DNA of 64,000 bases from the NCBI GenBank assembly GCA_944320725.1, contig CALUIM010000005.1:1-64000 (forward strand), read 5' to 3'. Each line of letters begins with the position of its first letter. The first letter of the stretch is position 1. Below the pieces are notes generated by a model, which searched no databases, had not been told where the DNA came from, and saw only the letters and a list, made by a program, of their open reading frames with translations. The position numbers and the translations under genes are program-made. This document shows, in pieces, positions 41,941 to 50,915 of the stretch. The stretch is from an uncultured Coriobacteriaceae bacterium. GTDB lineage: Bacteria > Actinomycetota > Coriobacteriia > Coriobacteriales > Coriobacteriaceae.

Positions 41941-41984
41941 GCAGCTCTCAGCGTTTCTTGTGATCCCGGAACGCTGAGGGCTGC
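41941..41984 (+). promoter_or_regulatory. strong hairpin in the tRNA-Gly/rpsF spacer
   Basis: GCAGCTCTCAGCGTT (41941-41955) pairs with AACGCTGAGGGCTGC (41970-41984), 14 Watson-Crick pairs plus one G-T, with a 14-base loop and no T-run. Just after it are GAGGAGG and a four-codon frame ATG-TGG-AAG-TCA-stop (41998-42012). It lies upstream of the rpsF promoter, so it is not in the main rpsF transcript. The rest of 41764-42030 shows no gene. Confidence 0.5.
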
Positions 41985-42030
41985 CGCGAGGAGGTGCATG
42001 TGGAAGTCATGATGGTGTAGCTGGTGCTTC

Positions 42031-42059
42031 TTGTCTTTTGTGTGGTGAGCGGCTATAGT
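42031..42059 (+). promoter_or_regulatory. promoter of the rpsF-ssb-rpsR operon
   Basis: TTGTCT (42031-42036), 17 bp, TATAGT (42054-42059). The predicted leader is about 63 nt. Confidence 0.75.
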
Positions 42060-42076
42060 AGCTGAGTCCTTTCCTG

Positions 42077-42103
42077 CTTCGGGCGCACCTTCACGACCCG
42101 AAG
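42077..42103 (+). promoter_or_regulatory. leader hairpin of rpsF, possibly an S6:S18 binding site
   Basis: CTTCGGG (42077-42083) pairs with CCCGAAG (42097-42103) around the loop CGCACCTTCACGA, 25 bp before the rpsF start. S6:S18 autoregulatory leaders occur at this place in many bacteria. The match to that motif is only positional; I could not confirm its conserved bulge. Confidence 0.4.
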
Positions 42104-42128
42104 CCTTATGCCCAGAGGAGGTGACCAC

Positions 42129-42422
42129 ATGAAGGCCTATGAACTGCTGTTTTTTGTCAACCCCGCGCTCGATCCCGAGACTCGTCTCGCTGTCATGAAG
42201 CGTATCGACACCACGATTGCCGCAGGTAACGGCAAGGTTGACAAGGTTGACGAGTGGGGCAAGCGCAAGCTCGCCTACGAGATCAACAAGCTCACCGAAG
42301 GTGACTACACCCTCATCAACTTCCATGCAGATCCCGCTCAGATCGCCGAGCTCGACCGCGTTCTCCGCATCACCGATGCGGTGATCCGCCACATGATCGT
42401 GCGTCGCGACGACATGGAGTAG
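42129..42422 (+). CDS. rpsF: 30S ribosomal protein S6
   Basis: A 97-residue protein: MKAYELLFFVNPALDPE, GNGKVDKVDEWGKRKLAYEI (typical Trp-Gly-x-Arg-Lys-Leu-Ala-Tyr) and RVLRITDAVIRHMIVR. The ATG at 42129 follows GAGGAGGTGACC. It binds S18 in the platform of the 30S subunit. It is the first gene of an operon with ssb and rpsR. Confidence 0.97.
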   Translation: MKAYELLFFVNPALDPETRLAVMKRIDTTIAAGNGKVDKVDEWGKRKLAYEINKLTEGDYTLINFHADPAQIAELDRVLRITDAVIRHMIVRRDDME

Positions 42423-42498
42423 GAATGCAAGGTGGAACCACAGGTTCCATGAGGGTTCGCGACATGCGATCCCATGTTTTGAGAGGTAGGGCAACCAC

Positions 42499-42948
42499 AT
42501 GAGCATTAACCGAGTGAATATCTCCGGCAACCTCACCCGCGATCCCGAGCTGCGCATGACGAGCGGCGGCACCCAGGTGCTCTCGTTCGGCGTCGCAGTA
42601 AACGATCGCAGGCGCAACCCGCAGAGCGGCGAGTGGGAGGACTACCCCAACTTCGTCGACTGCACCATGTTCGGCACGCGCGCCGAGGCGGTGGGCCGCT
42701 ACCTGTCGAAGGGCTCGAAGGTCGCGATCGAGGGGAAGCTGCGCTACAGCTCCTGGGAGCGCGACGGCCAGCGGCGCAGCAAGCTCGAGGTCATCGTCGA
42801 TGAGATCGAGTTCATGAGCCGCAACCAGCAGGGTCAGGGCGGCTACGCTCCTGCCCCCGCACCCATGGGCCAGCAGCATCCCGCACCCCAGGCCCCCGTC
42901 CAGACGCCGCCGGCGGTGGATGTCTACGACGAGGACATTCCCTTCTAG
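42499..42948 (+). CDS. ssb: single-stranded DNA-binding protein
   Basis: A 149-residue protein with one OB fold (residues 1-110: INRVNISGNLTRDPELR, WEDYPNFVDCTMFGTRAEAV). A Gln/Pro/Ala-rich linker follows, then the acidic tip DEDIPF, which recruits repair and replication partners. It is located between rpsF and rpsR as in most Gram-positives. A GAGAGGTAGGG ribosome site precedes it. Confidence 0.98.
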   Translation: MSINRVNISGNLTRDPELRMTSGGTQVLSFGVAVNDRRRNPQSGEWEDYPNFVDCTMFGTRAEAVGRYLSKGSKVAIEGKLRYSSWERDGQRRSKLEVIVDEIEFMSRNQQGQGGYAPAPAPMGQQHPAPQAPVQTPPAVDVYDEDIPF

Positions 42949-43010
42949 GGATTCATCTTCTGTGAGAGGCCCGCGACGTAAGCCGCGTGCCATATGAAAG
43001 GTATTTTGAC

Positions 43011-43277
43011 ATGGCTAATGATTATTCTGCACGTCAGCCGCGTCGTAAGTACTGCCAGTTCTGCAAGGAGAACACCGAGTATATCGACTACAAGGATACT
43101 CAGCTTCTCCGTAAGTACATGACCGATCGCGGCAAGATCAAGCCCCGTCGCGTCACTGGCGCTTGCACGCAGCATCAGCACGACATCGCCAACGCCATCA
43201 AGCGTGCTCGCGAGATGGCCCTTCTGCCGTACACCGTTCCCGTGATTTCTTCTCGCGGCGAGCGTAAGCGCGGCTAA
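43011..43277 (+). CDS. rpsR: 30S ribosomal protein S18
   Basis: An 88-residue protein with [11 protein letters not shown], which is a zinc-ribbon CxxC form, then [24 protein letters not shown] and [22 protein letters not shown] further Cys lies in GACTQHQH. The start at 43011 lies after AAAGGTATTTTGAC. Confidence 0.97.
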   Translation: MANDYSARQPRRKYCQFCKENTEYIDYKDTQLLRKYMTDRGKIKPRRVTGACTQHQHDIANAIKRAREMALLPYTVPVISSRGERKRG

Positions 43278-43299
43278 CGTTCCTTGATAGACGAGAAAG

Positions 43300-44274
43300 A
43301 TGGAGTCGCCTCGGCATAAGCGTCCTTCGACTGAGCTGGTTCCCGTGGGTGCGTCGGCGCTCAAGGGCAATGCGGCTTGGTACATTGGTCTTGCTTTTGC
43401 AGCCGCGATGACCCTTTGGTCATCGGTGCTTGGAGCCGTCTTCTTTGCCGGGATTCTGCGAATCCAGGTTGAGAGCTTCGGTTCCCGCGCGCTCGCCATC
43501 GCCGCGGCCATCTCGGCTGCGATTATGGTGGCGCTCGGCGTTGCATACGGCGCTCCAACCGCCTTGGCTCCGCTCACACCCGTTGTGTGCGGACTGTGCT
43601 TGGTGCCATGTATGTGGCGCCATCGCGCAGACGTGACCGCCGTGTTTCTCACGATTGCGTTCGTCACGGTTTTGGGGCTTGCTTGCGATGAGGTCCTTGC
43701 ATTCATGCAGGGTACCGATATCGCGACGGTTACGTTCCAAGCGCTTATGGACTCGATTGCCATAGCGCTGGGAACGGGCATCGAAGCCGAGATGCTCGCA
43801 TCGTCGATGGAGCCGGTGGCATGGGCCTTTTGGCCGCTCGTGTATGTTGCCAACGCGGCGCTGTATGTCATGTTGGCGGCAATCGGGTCGTTCCTTGCGG
43901 TTTCTCGTAAGGATACCCCGGCACCTCAGATCGACCGCTTCGATGCCCCTATGTGGGCGGTGGGTGTGCTTGCACTTGCCGTGCTGGGCTTGGGCGTTGC
44001 GCTGAGTGGCATTGCGGGCGCGGAGTACGTGCTGCCGCTTGCGGCAACCGTGCTCATGAGCGTGCGGTTCATCTTTGCGCTGCAGGGGTTCGGCGTGCTT
44101 TGTGCGCTGCTGAACCGCTCGCGGATGGGATGTGCCACACGTATCATGGCGATCTTTCTCGGTATCTGGTTCGAGACGATGTTTCTGGTTATGAGCATCG
44201 TCGGCCTGATCGATGTGTGGGCCAACTTCCGGAAACTCAACCGGGGTGGCGCGCATAGCGAACAGGATGAGTAA
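43300..44274 (+). CDS. DUF2232 (YybS-like) integral membrane protein
   Basis: A 324-residue protein with about eight hydrophobic segments separated by short loops. The position between rpsR and rplI is typical for the DUF2232/YybS family in Gram-positives, and its length fits. The last membrane segments (FLGIWFETMFLVMSIVGLIDVW) end in FRKLNR, which resembles the family C terminus. The biochemical function is unknown. It sits 22 bp after rpsR and 40 bp before rplI, so it belongs to the ribosomal operon. The start codon is ATG 43300. Confidence 0.8.
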   Translation: MESPRHKRPSTELVPVGASALKGNAAWYIGLAFAAAMTLWSSVLGAVFFAGILRIQVESFGSRALAIAAAISAAIMVALGVAYGAPTALAPLTPVVCGLCLVPCMWRHRADVTAVFLTIAFVTVLGLACDEVLAFMQGTDIATVTFQALMDSIAIALGTGIEAEMLASSMEPVAWAFWPLVYVANAALYVMLAAIGSFLAVSRKDTPAPQIDRFDAPMWAVGVLALAVLGLGVALSGIAGAEYVLPLAATVLMSVRFIFALQGFGVLCALLNRSRMGCATRIMAIFLGIWFETMFLVMSIVGLIDVWANFRKLNRGGAHSEQDE

Positions 44275-44314
44275 TTCCCGCGCCGTATCACGGCGCGCAC
44301 GTAAAGGAGATCTC

Positions 44315-44842
44315 ATGAAAGTCATTCTTCTTGGTGAGATCAAGGGCAAGGGCGGCGAGGGCGATGTCGTAGACGTCGCTCAGGGTTATGCCGAGAACTA
44401 TCTCTTCCCGAAGAAACTCGCCGTTGCGGCTACCAAGGGCAACCTGAAGCAGCTCGATGAGCGCCGCAACAATATCGCCAAGCGCGAGGCCGTTCGCATT
44501 GAGAACGCCAACGCGCTCAAGGAGACCCTCGAGGGCAAGCAGGTTACCGTCGACGCCACCGTGGGCGACGAGGGCATCCTCTTTGGTTCCGTTACCGCTG
44601 CCATGATCGCCGATGCGATCAAGGATCAGCTGGACGTCGAGATCGACCGCAAGCGTGTTGAGCTTGGCAAGCCCATCAAGGTTGCCGGCGCGCACCAGGT
44701 CGACGTCTCGCTCTATCGCGAGATTCGCGCCACGGTGACGGTTCTCGTTGGTGTGACCGCCGAGACCGCTGCCGAGGAGACCGAGGAGGCTCCGGCAGAG
44801 GCTGCCGAGGCCGCTGAGGCTACCGAGGAAGCCGCCGAGTAA
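44315..44842 (+). CDS. rplI: 50S ribosomal protein L9
   Basis: A 175-residue protein: MKVILLGEIKGKGGEGDVVDV, VAQGYAENYLFPKKLA, the long connecting helix, and the C-terminal domain with GSVTAAMIADAI and KRVELGKPIKVAG. The last 30 residues are an Ala/Glu tail not needed in L9. GTAAAGGAGATCTC precedes the start. No dnaB follows, unlike the usual order; that gene is 20 kb away. Confidence 0.97.
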   Translation: MKVILLGEIKGKGGEGDVVDVAQGYAENYLFPKKLAVAATKGNLKQLDERRNNIAKREAVRIENANALKETLEGKQVTVDATVGDEGILFGSVTAAMIADAIKDQLDVEIDRKRVELGKPIKVAGAHQVDVSLYREIRATVTVLVGVTAETAAEETEEAPAEAAEAAEATEEAAE

Positions 44843-44878
44843 CACACCCGACGAATAACTCACCGGCACAGCAATGTG

Positions 44879-44915
44879 CAAACGGGGACCGATCACGCGA
44901 CCGGTCCCCGTTTCC
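44879..44915. terminator. bidirectional terminator between rplI and rlmN
   Basis: AAACGGGGACC (44880-44890) pairs with GGTCCCCGTTT (44903-44913), A/T-flanked on both sides, between convergent genes. Confidence 0.85.
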
Positions 44916-44952
44916 TATTGAGTTGCGTGGTGAGGTAACACTCCTCCGCACC

Positions 44953-46008
44953 CTACTTCTGGCTCTTGAACCCCGTGATGCGCTGCTTGAGCTGACCGCA
45001 AGCGGCATCGATATCGTTGCCGCGCGAGTTGCGGATGGTGGTCTCCACGCCGCGCTGCTCAAGGCGGCGCTGCAGCTCCTCGAGCTTCTTCATGGGCGAA
45101 GGCTTGAACGGGCTGTCGGGAATATCGTTCAGCTGAATGAGATTCACGTGGCAGAGCGTCCCCTCGCAGAAGTCGCAGAGCGCGCGCATCTCGGGGTCGG
45201 TGTCGTTAATGCCTTCGATCATGGCGTACTCATACGTGGGACGGCGGCCCGTTTTCTCGGTGTACTCCTGCAGCGCCTCGTGCAAACGCAGCAGCGTGTA
45301 CTTCTTCACACCGGGCATGAGCTGGTTGCGCGTGGACTGCACGGCCGAGTGCAGCGAGATGGCGAGCGTAAACTGCTCGGGAAGCTTGGAGAAGGCACGA
45401 ATACCCGGGATAATGCCGCAGGTAGAAACCGTGAGGTGACGCGCGCCGATGTTGGGGCCGTGTTCGCTGTTGAGCATGCGCAGCGCGGCGATGGTGGCAT
45501 CGTAGTTGGCGAACGGCTCACCCTGGCCCATGAACACCACGCTCGTCACGCGCTCACCGAAATCACGAGCTACGTGTACCACCTGGCTTACGATTTCCTG
45601 TGCAGTGAGCGAGCGCGTGAGCCCAGCGAGGCCGGTGGCGCAAAATGCGCAGCGCATTCCGCATCCCGCCTGGGTGGAGACGCATACCGAGAGTTTGTTG
45701 CGCTGCGGCATGGCAACCGTCTCAACCGAGACGCCATCGGCGAACTGCAGCAGATACTTTCGTGAACCATCCTGCGATACCTGACGCAAAAGCTCGGTGG
45801 GCGCCATGAAGTCGAAGCGCTCGGCGAGCTGCGCGCGCAGCGCCTTGGGCAGGTTGGTCATCTCGTCAAACGACTGGGCGTTTTTCTCATACACCCACTC
45901 AATAAGCTGCTTGGTGCGAAACGCGGGCTGTCCCATCTCGGCCATGAGCTCGCGGATGCCGTCTTCGCCCAAGGCGTGAATATCTTGCAAACGGTTAACG
46001 TGTTCCAT
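44953..46008 (-). CDS. rlmN: dual-specificity 23S rRNA/tRNA adenine-C2 methyltransferase
   Basis: A 351-residue radical-SAM enzyme that methylates A2503 of 23S rRNA and A37 of some tRNAs. The cluster motif is CGMRCAFCATG (CxxxCxxC), followed by GQGEPFANY, TVSTCGIIPGIR (Cys), SLHS and NDIPDSPF. The conserved catalytic C-terminal Cys is in DIDAACGQL. Length is normal. It is convergent with rplI and divergent from ddl, with a spacer of about 105 bp that holds the palindrome-like TACCT/AGGTA with TACAAT. Confidence 0.96.
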   Translation of the reverse strand: MEHVNRLQDIHALGEDGIRELMAEMGQPAFRTKQLIEWVYEKNAQSFDEMTNLPKALRAQLAERFDFMAPTELLRQVSQDGSRKYLLQFADGVSVETVAMPQRNKLSVCVSTQAGCGMRCAFCATGLAGLTRSLTAQEIVSQVVHVARDFGERVTSVVFMGQGEPFANYDATIAALRMLNSEHGPNIGARHLTVSTCGIIPGIRAFSKLPEQFTLAISLHSAVQSTRNQLMPGVKKYTLLRLHEALQEYTEKTGRRPTYEYAMIEGINDTDPEMRALCDFCEGTLCHVNLIQLNDIPDSPFKPSPMKKLEELQRRLEQRGVETTIRNSRGNDIDAACGQLKQRITGFKSQK

Positions 46009-46113
46009 CGGTTGCCTTTCGGAAGTATCAGAATGCTTGGTACCTATACAATAAGGTATCGTGAGCGAAACCTCTAAGACGGCGCAAAATCACCGCCGAA
46101 AGGAGTGGCCGAT

Positions 46114-47067
46114 ATGTCCAAGAACCCGGGTACGCTGCGTGTCGTTGTGCTTGCTGGTGGTATTTCAGACGAGCGGGAGATCTCGTTCGCCTCGGGTGCG
46201 AACGTGCGTGACTCGCTGCATAAGGTGGGCTATGTTCACGTTGACATGCTCGATCCCGCGAGTGATACCTTCCTGGCCAATCTTGCCGCCGGCTCCTATG
46301 ACGTTGCGTTCATCGCATTGCACGGCCGCGGCGGCGAGGACGGCATGATTCAGAGCATTCTCGAGTATCTCGGCATTCCCTATACCGGCTCCGATGTGAT
46401 CGCGAGCGCTGCAGCGGCCGACAAGGATGTTTCGAAGGCTCTCTATGAGCGTGCGGGCATCCCCATTGCGCGCGGCATCGCCCTCGAGCGCGCCGATGAG
46501 ATCGATACGACTGCCATCGTTGCCGAGCTGGGCGAGAGTCTGTTCGTGAAGCCTGCGGTCAATGGATCGAGCTACGGCGTGACCTGCGTGCATGAAGCGG
46601 CGGAGCTCATGCCGGCTATCGAGCGCGCCTTCGAACATGGCGACAAGATCCTCATCGAGCAGCGCTTGGTAGGTACCGAGATTTCCATTGGCGTATACGG
46701 TAACAAGGACCTCAAGGCGCTGCCGGTCGTTGAGATTCGCAAGCAGGAGAACGCCGAGTTCTACGATCTCAACGTGAAATATATCGACCCCAAGCTGGTG
46801 CATCGCATTCCCGCGCAGATTCCCGAGGCAGATTATCGCCGCGCTCAGGAGCTCGCATGTGCCGCTCATCGCGCACTTGGCTGTTTGGGTTTCTCGCGCA
46901 GCGACTTCATTGTGACCGATCACGGTCCGGTCATCCTGGAAACCAATACCATTCCCGGTATGACCGATACCTCGCTCTATCCCGACGAGCTGCGTCATGC
47001 GGGCATGGAGTTTCCCCAGGTGTGCGACGCGCTCATCGACATGGCGCTCGAGCGGGCGAGGGTGTAA
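46114..47067 (+). CDS. ddl: D-alanine--D-alanine ligase
   Basis: A 317-residue ATP-grasp ligase for the peptidoglycan dipeptide. It has VLAGGISDEREISF (D-Ala binding; the usual is GGxSxE), FIALHGRGGEDG, YTGSDVIASAAAADK, FVKPAVNGSSYGV, and LETNTIPGMTDTSLYP with the metal ligands Glu and Asn. The ATG at 46114 has AAAGGAG at eight-base spacing; a GTG at 46105 is inside that ribosome site. The next gene begins immediately after its stop. Confidence 0.93.
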   Translation: MSKNPGTLRVVVLAGGISDEREISFASGANVRDSLHKVGYVHVDMLDPASDTFLANLAAGSYDVAFIALHGRGGEDGMIQSILEYLGIPYTGSDVIASAAAADKDVSKALYERAGIPIARGIALERADEIDTTAIVAELGESLFVKPAVNGSSYGVTCVHEAAELMPAIERAFEHGDKILIEQRLVGTEISIGVYGNKDLKALPVVEIRKQENAEFYDLNVKYIDPKLVHRIPAQIPEADYRRAQELACAAHRALGCLGFSRSDFIVTDHGPVILETNTIPGMTDTSLYPDELRHAGMEFPQVCDALIDMALERARV

Positions 47068-50007
47068 ATGGCGCCTTCTGCCAGCGATATCGCGCGTATG
47101 CGCGAGGCCGTGCTGCCGGGTACGCCCTCCTATATCGTCGAGACGTATGCAACGCTCGCCGAGCGTGCCCAGACGCGCGATTTCGGGCTCATCGAGCAGG
47201 ATGTGATCGTGCTCGATACCGAGACCACGGGGCTTTCCTCGCGAGACAACGAGCTGATAGAGATATCTGCCGCGCGTCTTTCGGGTCGCACAATCGTTGA
47301 GCGCTTCGATACGTTTGTGCATCCCGGCAGACCCATCCCGCCCGAGATCATCGAGCTCACGCATATCACCAATCGTGATGTCGAGCATGCACCCGCACCG
47401 CGCGAAGCGGTGGCCGCGCTCGCCGAGTTTGTGCAGCGATGCCCGGTGATCGCTCACAACGCCACCTTCGATCGGACGTTTATCGAAGCGGTGCCGGGTG
47501 GTGTCAACGTAAGCGATATCTGGATCGATTCGCTCGCCCTGTCGCGTATCGCCCTGCCGCGCCTTGCTTCCCATAAACTGGCGAGCATGGCCGAGCTGTT
47601 TGGTTGCAGCGCCGTCTCGCACCGTGCGAACGACGACGTCGATGCGCTGGCGGGCGTATGGCGTGTGCTGCTATGCGCGCTCACCGACCTTCCGGCGGGT
47701 CTGCTGCGGCGCTTTGCCGATATGCATCCAGACGTTCCTTGGTCGTATCGTCCCATCTTTTCCTACCTTGCGCAGGAACGCATGGGTGAGGCGCCGTTTT
47801 CGCTGACCGCTGCGCGCACGCGGGTGCTGCAGTCCGATCTGCCGCCCGAGCGCGGTGATGCCGCCGAGCTGCCGGTGCTCTCGATGCCCTCGCGCGAAGA
47901 GGTCGCTGCGGCGTTTGATGCGGATGGCGTCGTGAGCAAGATGTACGACGCCTTCGAGGCGCGCCCCGAGCAGGTTGCTATGGCGCTCGAGGTGCGCGAT
48001 GCCATCGCGAGCTCGACCCATCGCGTCATCGAAGCAGGTACTGGGGTGGGCAAGTCGGTTGCCTATCTCGTACCACTCGCCGAGGCCGCACGCCGCAACA
48101 ATATCACCGTGGGCATTGCCACGAAGTCGAACAACCTCGCCGATCAGCTTATGTACCACGAGTTGCCGCGCCTTGCCGCCGAGCTACCGGGCGGGCTATC
48201 GTTTTGCGCCCTCAAGGGTTACGATCACTATCCCTGCCTGCGTAAACTCGAGCGGCTCAGCTTGTCGTCGAGCGAGATCAAGACCCGTCGCGATCCTGCG
48301 GATACGTTGACTGCCATGGCGGTGATCTACGCCTATGTGTGCCAGTCGCCCGACGGCGACCTCGATGCGCTGGGCATTCGCTGGCGCAGCGTCGATCGGT
48401 CAAGTCTTACCACCGGCTCGCGGGAGTGCGCACGCCGGCTGTGCCCGTTTTTCCCCGACCGCTGCTTAGTGCACGGTGCGCGGCGTCGTGCGGCGCGCGC
48501 TGATGTGGTGGTTACGAATCACTCGCTCCTGTTCCGGAATGTCGCTGCCGAGGGCAACATCTTGCCGCCCATTCGGGTGTGGGTGGTCGACGAGGCCCAT
48601 GCCATCGAAAAGGAGGCGCGCCGCCAGTGGGCAACCACGGTTTCGGCCGACGACGCGCGGCTCATCTTCGAGCGCCTGGGTGGCGAGAAGGCGGGTGCGT
48701 TGGGCACGCTGGCAAGTACGCTTGCCTCCTCCGATGCCGCAACGCTTTTCATGGGGCTCGTGGCGCGGGCGATATCGTCAACCGCGCGTGCATCGTTGGC
48801 ATCCGCCGAGTTGTTCTCCGAGATTCGCGCGTTTGCGGGAAGTTCGCGCTCCTTCGACGCGTCAAATTTGTGGATTAGCCCCGAGATTCGCGCCTCGAAT
48901 GCGTGGACATCGGTGGTGCTGGCAGGGCGGACTGCCCAGGATGCGCTCGATCGGGCAGACAAGGATCTCGCGGCGATTATCGAGGCGGTTGCGCCCGACC
49001 AACCCGATGCGGTGAGCGACATTGTGGACATCGAGCGCAGGCTGCGCGAGCTTGTGCAGGGGCTGACGCTGGTGCTTGACGGTACCGATGAGCGATATGT
49101 GTATGCGGTGCAGGTGAATCTTAGGCTTACATCGGGTGGCGAGACGCTCTCGGCCGAGCGTATCGATATTGGCCAGGCGTTTGCCGATGACTGGTACCCC
49201 GCAATGGAGAGCCTCATCTTCACGTCGGCAACCATCTCGATCTCGGGTTCATTCGACCATTTCAACCGCTCGATTGGTCTTGACCGGCTACCACCGGGCT
49301 CACATGCGAGCCTGCATCTCGATTCGAGCTACAACTTTGAAGACAACATGGCCGTTGTGGTGGCGGGCGATCTTCCCGACCCGCGCAATCGGGAAGCATA
49401 TATCAACGAGCTCGAGAAGCTGCTGGTAGATATCCACATCGCCATGGATGGTTCGGTGCTCACGCTCTTTACCAACCGGCGCGATATGGAAGACCTCTTC
49501 GAGCGCGTGCGGCCGCGTCTGGCGGCTGCGGGTCTTGAGCTTGCCTGTCAGGACCGTGCGACATCGGCAAAGCGCCTGCGCGATCACTTTATCCAAGAGA
49601 CCGGCTCGTCGCTGTTCGCGCTCAAGGCGTTTTGGGAGGGGTTCGACGCCTCGGGTGAAACGTTGCGCTGCGTGGTCATCCCAAAGCTGCCGTTTGCGCG
49701 TCCTACCGATCCGCTTTCCTGCGAGCGTAATCTGCGCGAGGAGCGCGCATGGGCACGTTACGCCCTGCCCGATGCCGTGCTCGAGGTCAAACAGGCGGCG
49801 GGTCGCCTCATCCGGTCATCATCGGATGCCGGTGTGCTGGTCTTGGCCGATTCTCGCTTGGTGAGCAAGGGGTACGGCAAGAAGTTCCTCTCATCGCTAC
49901 CCACGGCCTCGTACTCCACGATCTCCGCCGGCCAGGTTGGTCGATACCTCGAGCTGTGGCGTCATGCACACGAGGGACGCGGCTCGGCAAGCACCTCGCG
50001 CGCATAG
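47068..50007 (+). CDS. DinG-like helicase with an N-terminal DEDD exonuclease domain
   Basis: A 979-residue protein. Residues 45-210 are a DnaQ-type 3'-5' exonuclease: VLDTETTG (Asp50, Glu52), IAHNATFD and HRANDDVDAL. From about 290 a superfamily-2 XPD/DinG helicase follows, with Walker A EAGTGVGKSVAYL, four cysteines that fit an iron-sulfur cluster (YPCL, then REC, RLC, DRC), the DEAH box VVDEAHAIE and, near the C terminus, KQAAGRLIRSSSD. Such DinG-exonuclease fusions occur in Gram-positives (dinG of Bacillus). A role in repair or replication-fork maintenance is expected. Its last 46 bases overlap the convergent WYL gene. Confidence 0.92.
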   Translation: MAPSASDIARMREAVLPGTPSYIVETYATLAERAQTRDFGLIEQDVIVLDTETTGLSSRDNELIEISAARLSGRTIVERFDTFVHPGRPIPPEIIELTHITNRDVEHAPAPREAVAALAEFVQRCPVIAHNATFDRTFIEAVPGGVNVSDIWIDSLALSRIALPRLASHKLASMAELFGCSAVSHRANDDVDALAGVWRVLLCALTDLPAGLLRRFADMHPDVPWSYRPIFSYLAQERMGEAPFSLTAARTRVLQSDLPPERGDAAELPVLSMPSREEVAAAFDADGVVSKMYDAFEARPEQVAMALEVRDAIASSTHRVIEAGTGVGKSVAYLVPLAEAARRNNITVGIATKSNNLADQLMYHELPRLAAELPGGLSFCALKGYDHYPCLRKLERLSLSSSEIKTRRDPADTLTAMAVIYAYVCQSPDGDLDALGIRWRSVDRSSLTTGSRECARRLCPFFPDRCLVHGARRRAARADVVVTNHSLLFRNVAAEGNILPPIRVWVVDEAHAIEKEARRQWATTVSADDARLIFERLGGEKAGALGTLASTLASSDAATLFMGLVARAISSTARASLASAELFSEIRAFAGSSRSFDASNLWISPEIRASNAWTSVVLAGRTAQDALDRADKDLAAIIEAVAPDQPDAVSDIVDIERRLRELVQGLTLVLDGTDERYVYAVQVNLRLTSGGETLSAERIDIGQAFADDWYPAMESLIFTSATISISGSFDHFNRSIGLDRLPPGSHASLHLDSSYNFEDNMAVVVAGDLPDPRNREAYINELEKLLVDIHIAMDGSVLTLFTNRRDMEDLFERVRPRLAAAGLELACQDRATSAKRLRDHFIQETGSSLFALKAFWEGFDASGETLRCVVIPKLPFARPTDPLSCERNLREERAWARYALPDAVLEVKQAAGRLIRSSSDAGVLVLADSRLVSKGYGKKFLSSLPTASYSTISAGQVGRYLELWRHAHEGRGSASTSRA

Positions 50008-50915
50008 GTGCAGAACTCGGCGCGCATCTCATCGGGGCCTTCGATGGTGATGGCCCCGCATGAGGCGAGTACCTGGTCGAATAGCCATGCACGGGCGGCA
50101 ACGTGCACCTGGGCGCGCAAGCGATTTGCATGTGACGGATCTGGCTCGATGTGCTCAACACCTGCCCATGACGACACGGCAGGGGCGCCCTGCTCGTCAA
50201 ATGAGATGGTTGCCGTAACGCCTGCGTGCGCCAGGCTTTCTCGCATGCTGGTCGAGCATGCTGCGTGGCGCTCCACCGAATCTTCGGTGAGTGTCACCGC
50301 GTCGATGCGCTCCATACGATACCTGCGCTGCTCATCGCGCTCGACATCCCATGCGATGAGGTAAACACCGTCAGGGGTGCTTTCGATGTCGAGCGGGTCT
50401 ACGAGCCGTTTGCGTGGCGCGGTGTCTTCGTGAGCTCGGTAGCTCATGCGGCACCGCACGCCATCACGTATCGCCTCTGCAAGCAGCTGGTACCACGTGC
50501 CATAGGTCGTTGTTGTGGCGATGAGGTGCGCGGTTGGCTCGCGCCAACCGAAGGGCAGCAGCGCCCGTGCGATACGCGCACACACTTCGTCATCGATATC
50601 GAGTGTATCGAGCACGTGATCGAGTGCGGCAGCCTCGGAGGCGGAGAGACGCAACGGCAGCATCTGCGTTGCGGTGCCAAAGCTGCGGACCCAGGCGTGG
50701 TCGCGCACCACGATCGCGCGGGCTCCTCCTTCGCGGTCGGCGAGTGTGGATATCAGGGAAATGACGTCGTCGAGATGCGCGGCGCTGCACCCTGCCGCGC
50801 GACAGGCGTCGTCTATGGGCAAGGCTTTCTCGGGCGCTGCCGAAAGCGCTTCCATGAGCGCAAGCGCTGCCGTTACCCGGTCTTGTTCCGTTAGGCGCTT
50901 AGCATTCGTCGCCAT
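49962..50915 (-). CDS. WYL-domain transcriptional regulator (PafC-like)
   Basis: A 317-residue protein. It has an N-terminal winged-helix-like part, then a WYL domain (RCRMSYRAHEDTAPRKRLVDP, VYLIAWDVERDEQRRYRMERIDAV) and a C-terminal domain. The WYL domain senses ligand or nucleic acid. Its start overlaps the upstream WYL gene end by 17 bases, forming a pair like actinobacterial pafB-pafC, whose products are DNA-damage regulators. No proteasome or pup genes lie here. The 3' end overlaps the dinG end by 46 bp. Confidence 0.87.
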   Translation of the reverse strand: MATNAKRLTEQDRVTAALALMEALSAAPEKALPIDDACRAAGCSAAHLDDVISLISTLADREGGARAIVVRDHAWVRSFGTATQMLPLRLSASEAAALDHVLDTLDIDDEVCARIARALLPFGWREPTAHLIATTTTYGTWYQLLAEAIRDGVRCRMSYRAHEDTAPRKRLVDPLDIESTPDGVYLIAWDVERDEQRRYRMERIDAVTLTEDSVERHAACSTSMRESLAHAGVTATISFDEQGAPAVSSWAGVEHIEPDPSHANRLRAQVHVAARAWLFDQVLASCGAITIEGPDEMRAEFCTYAREVLAEPRPSCA

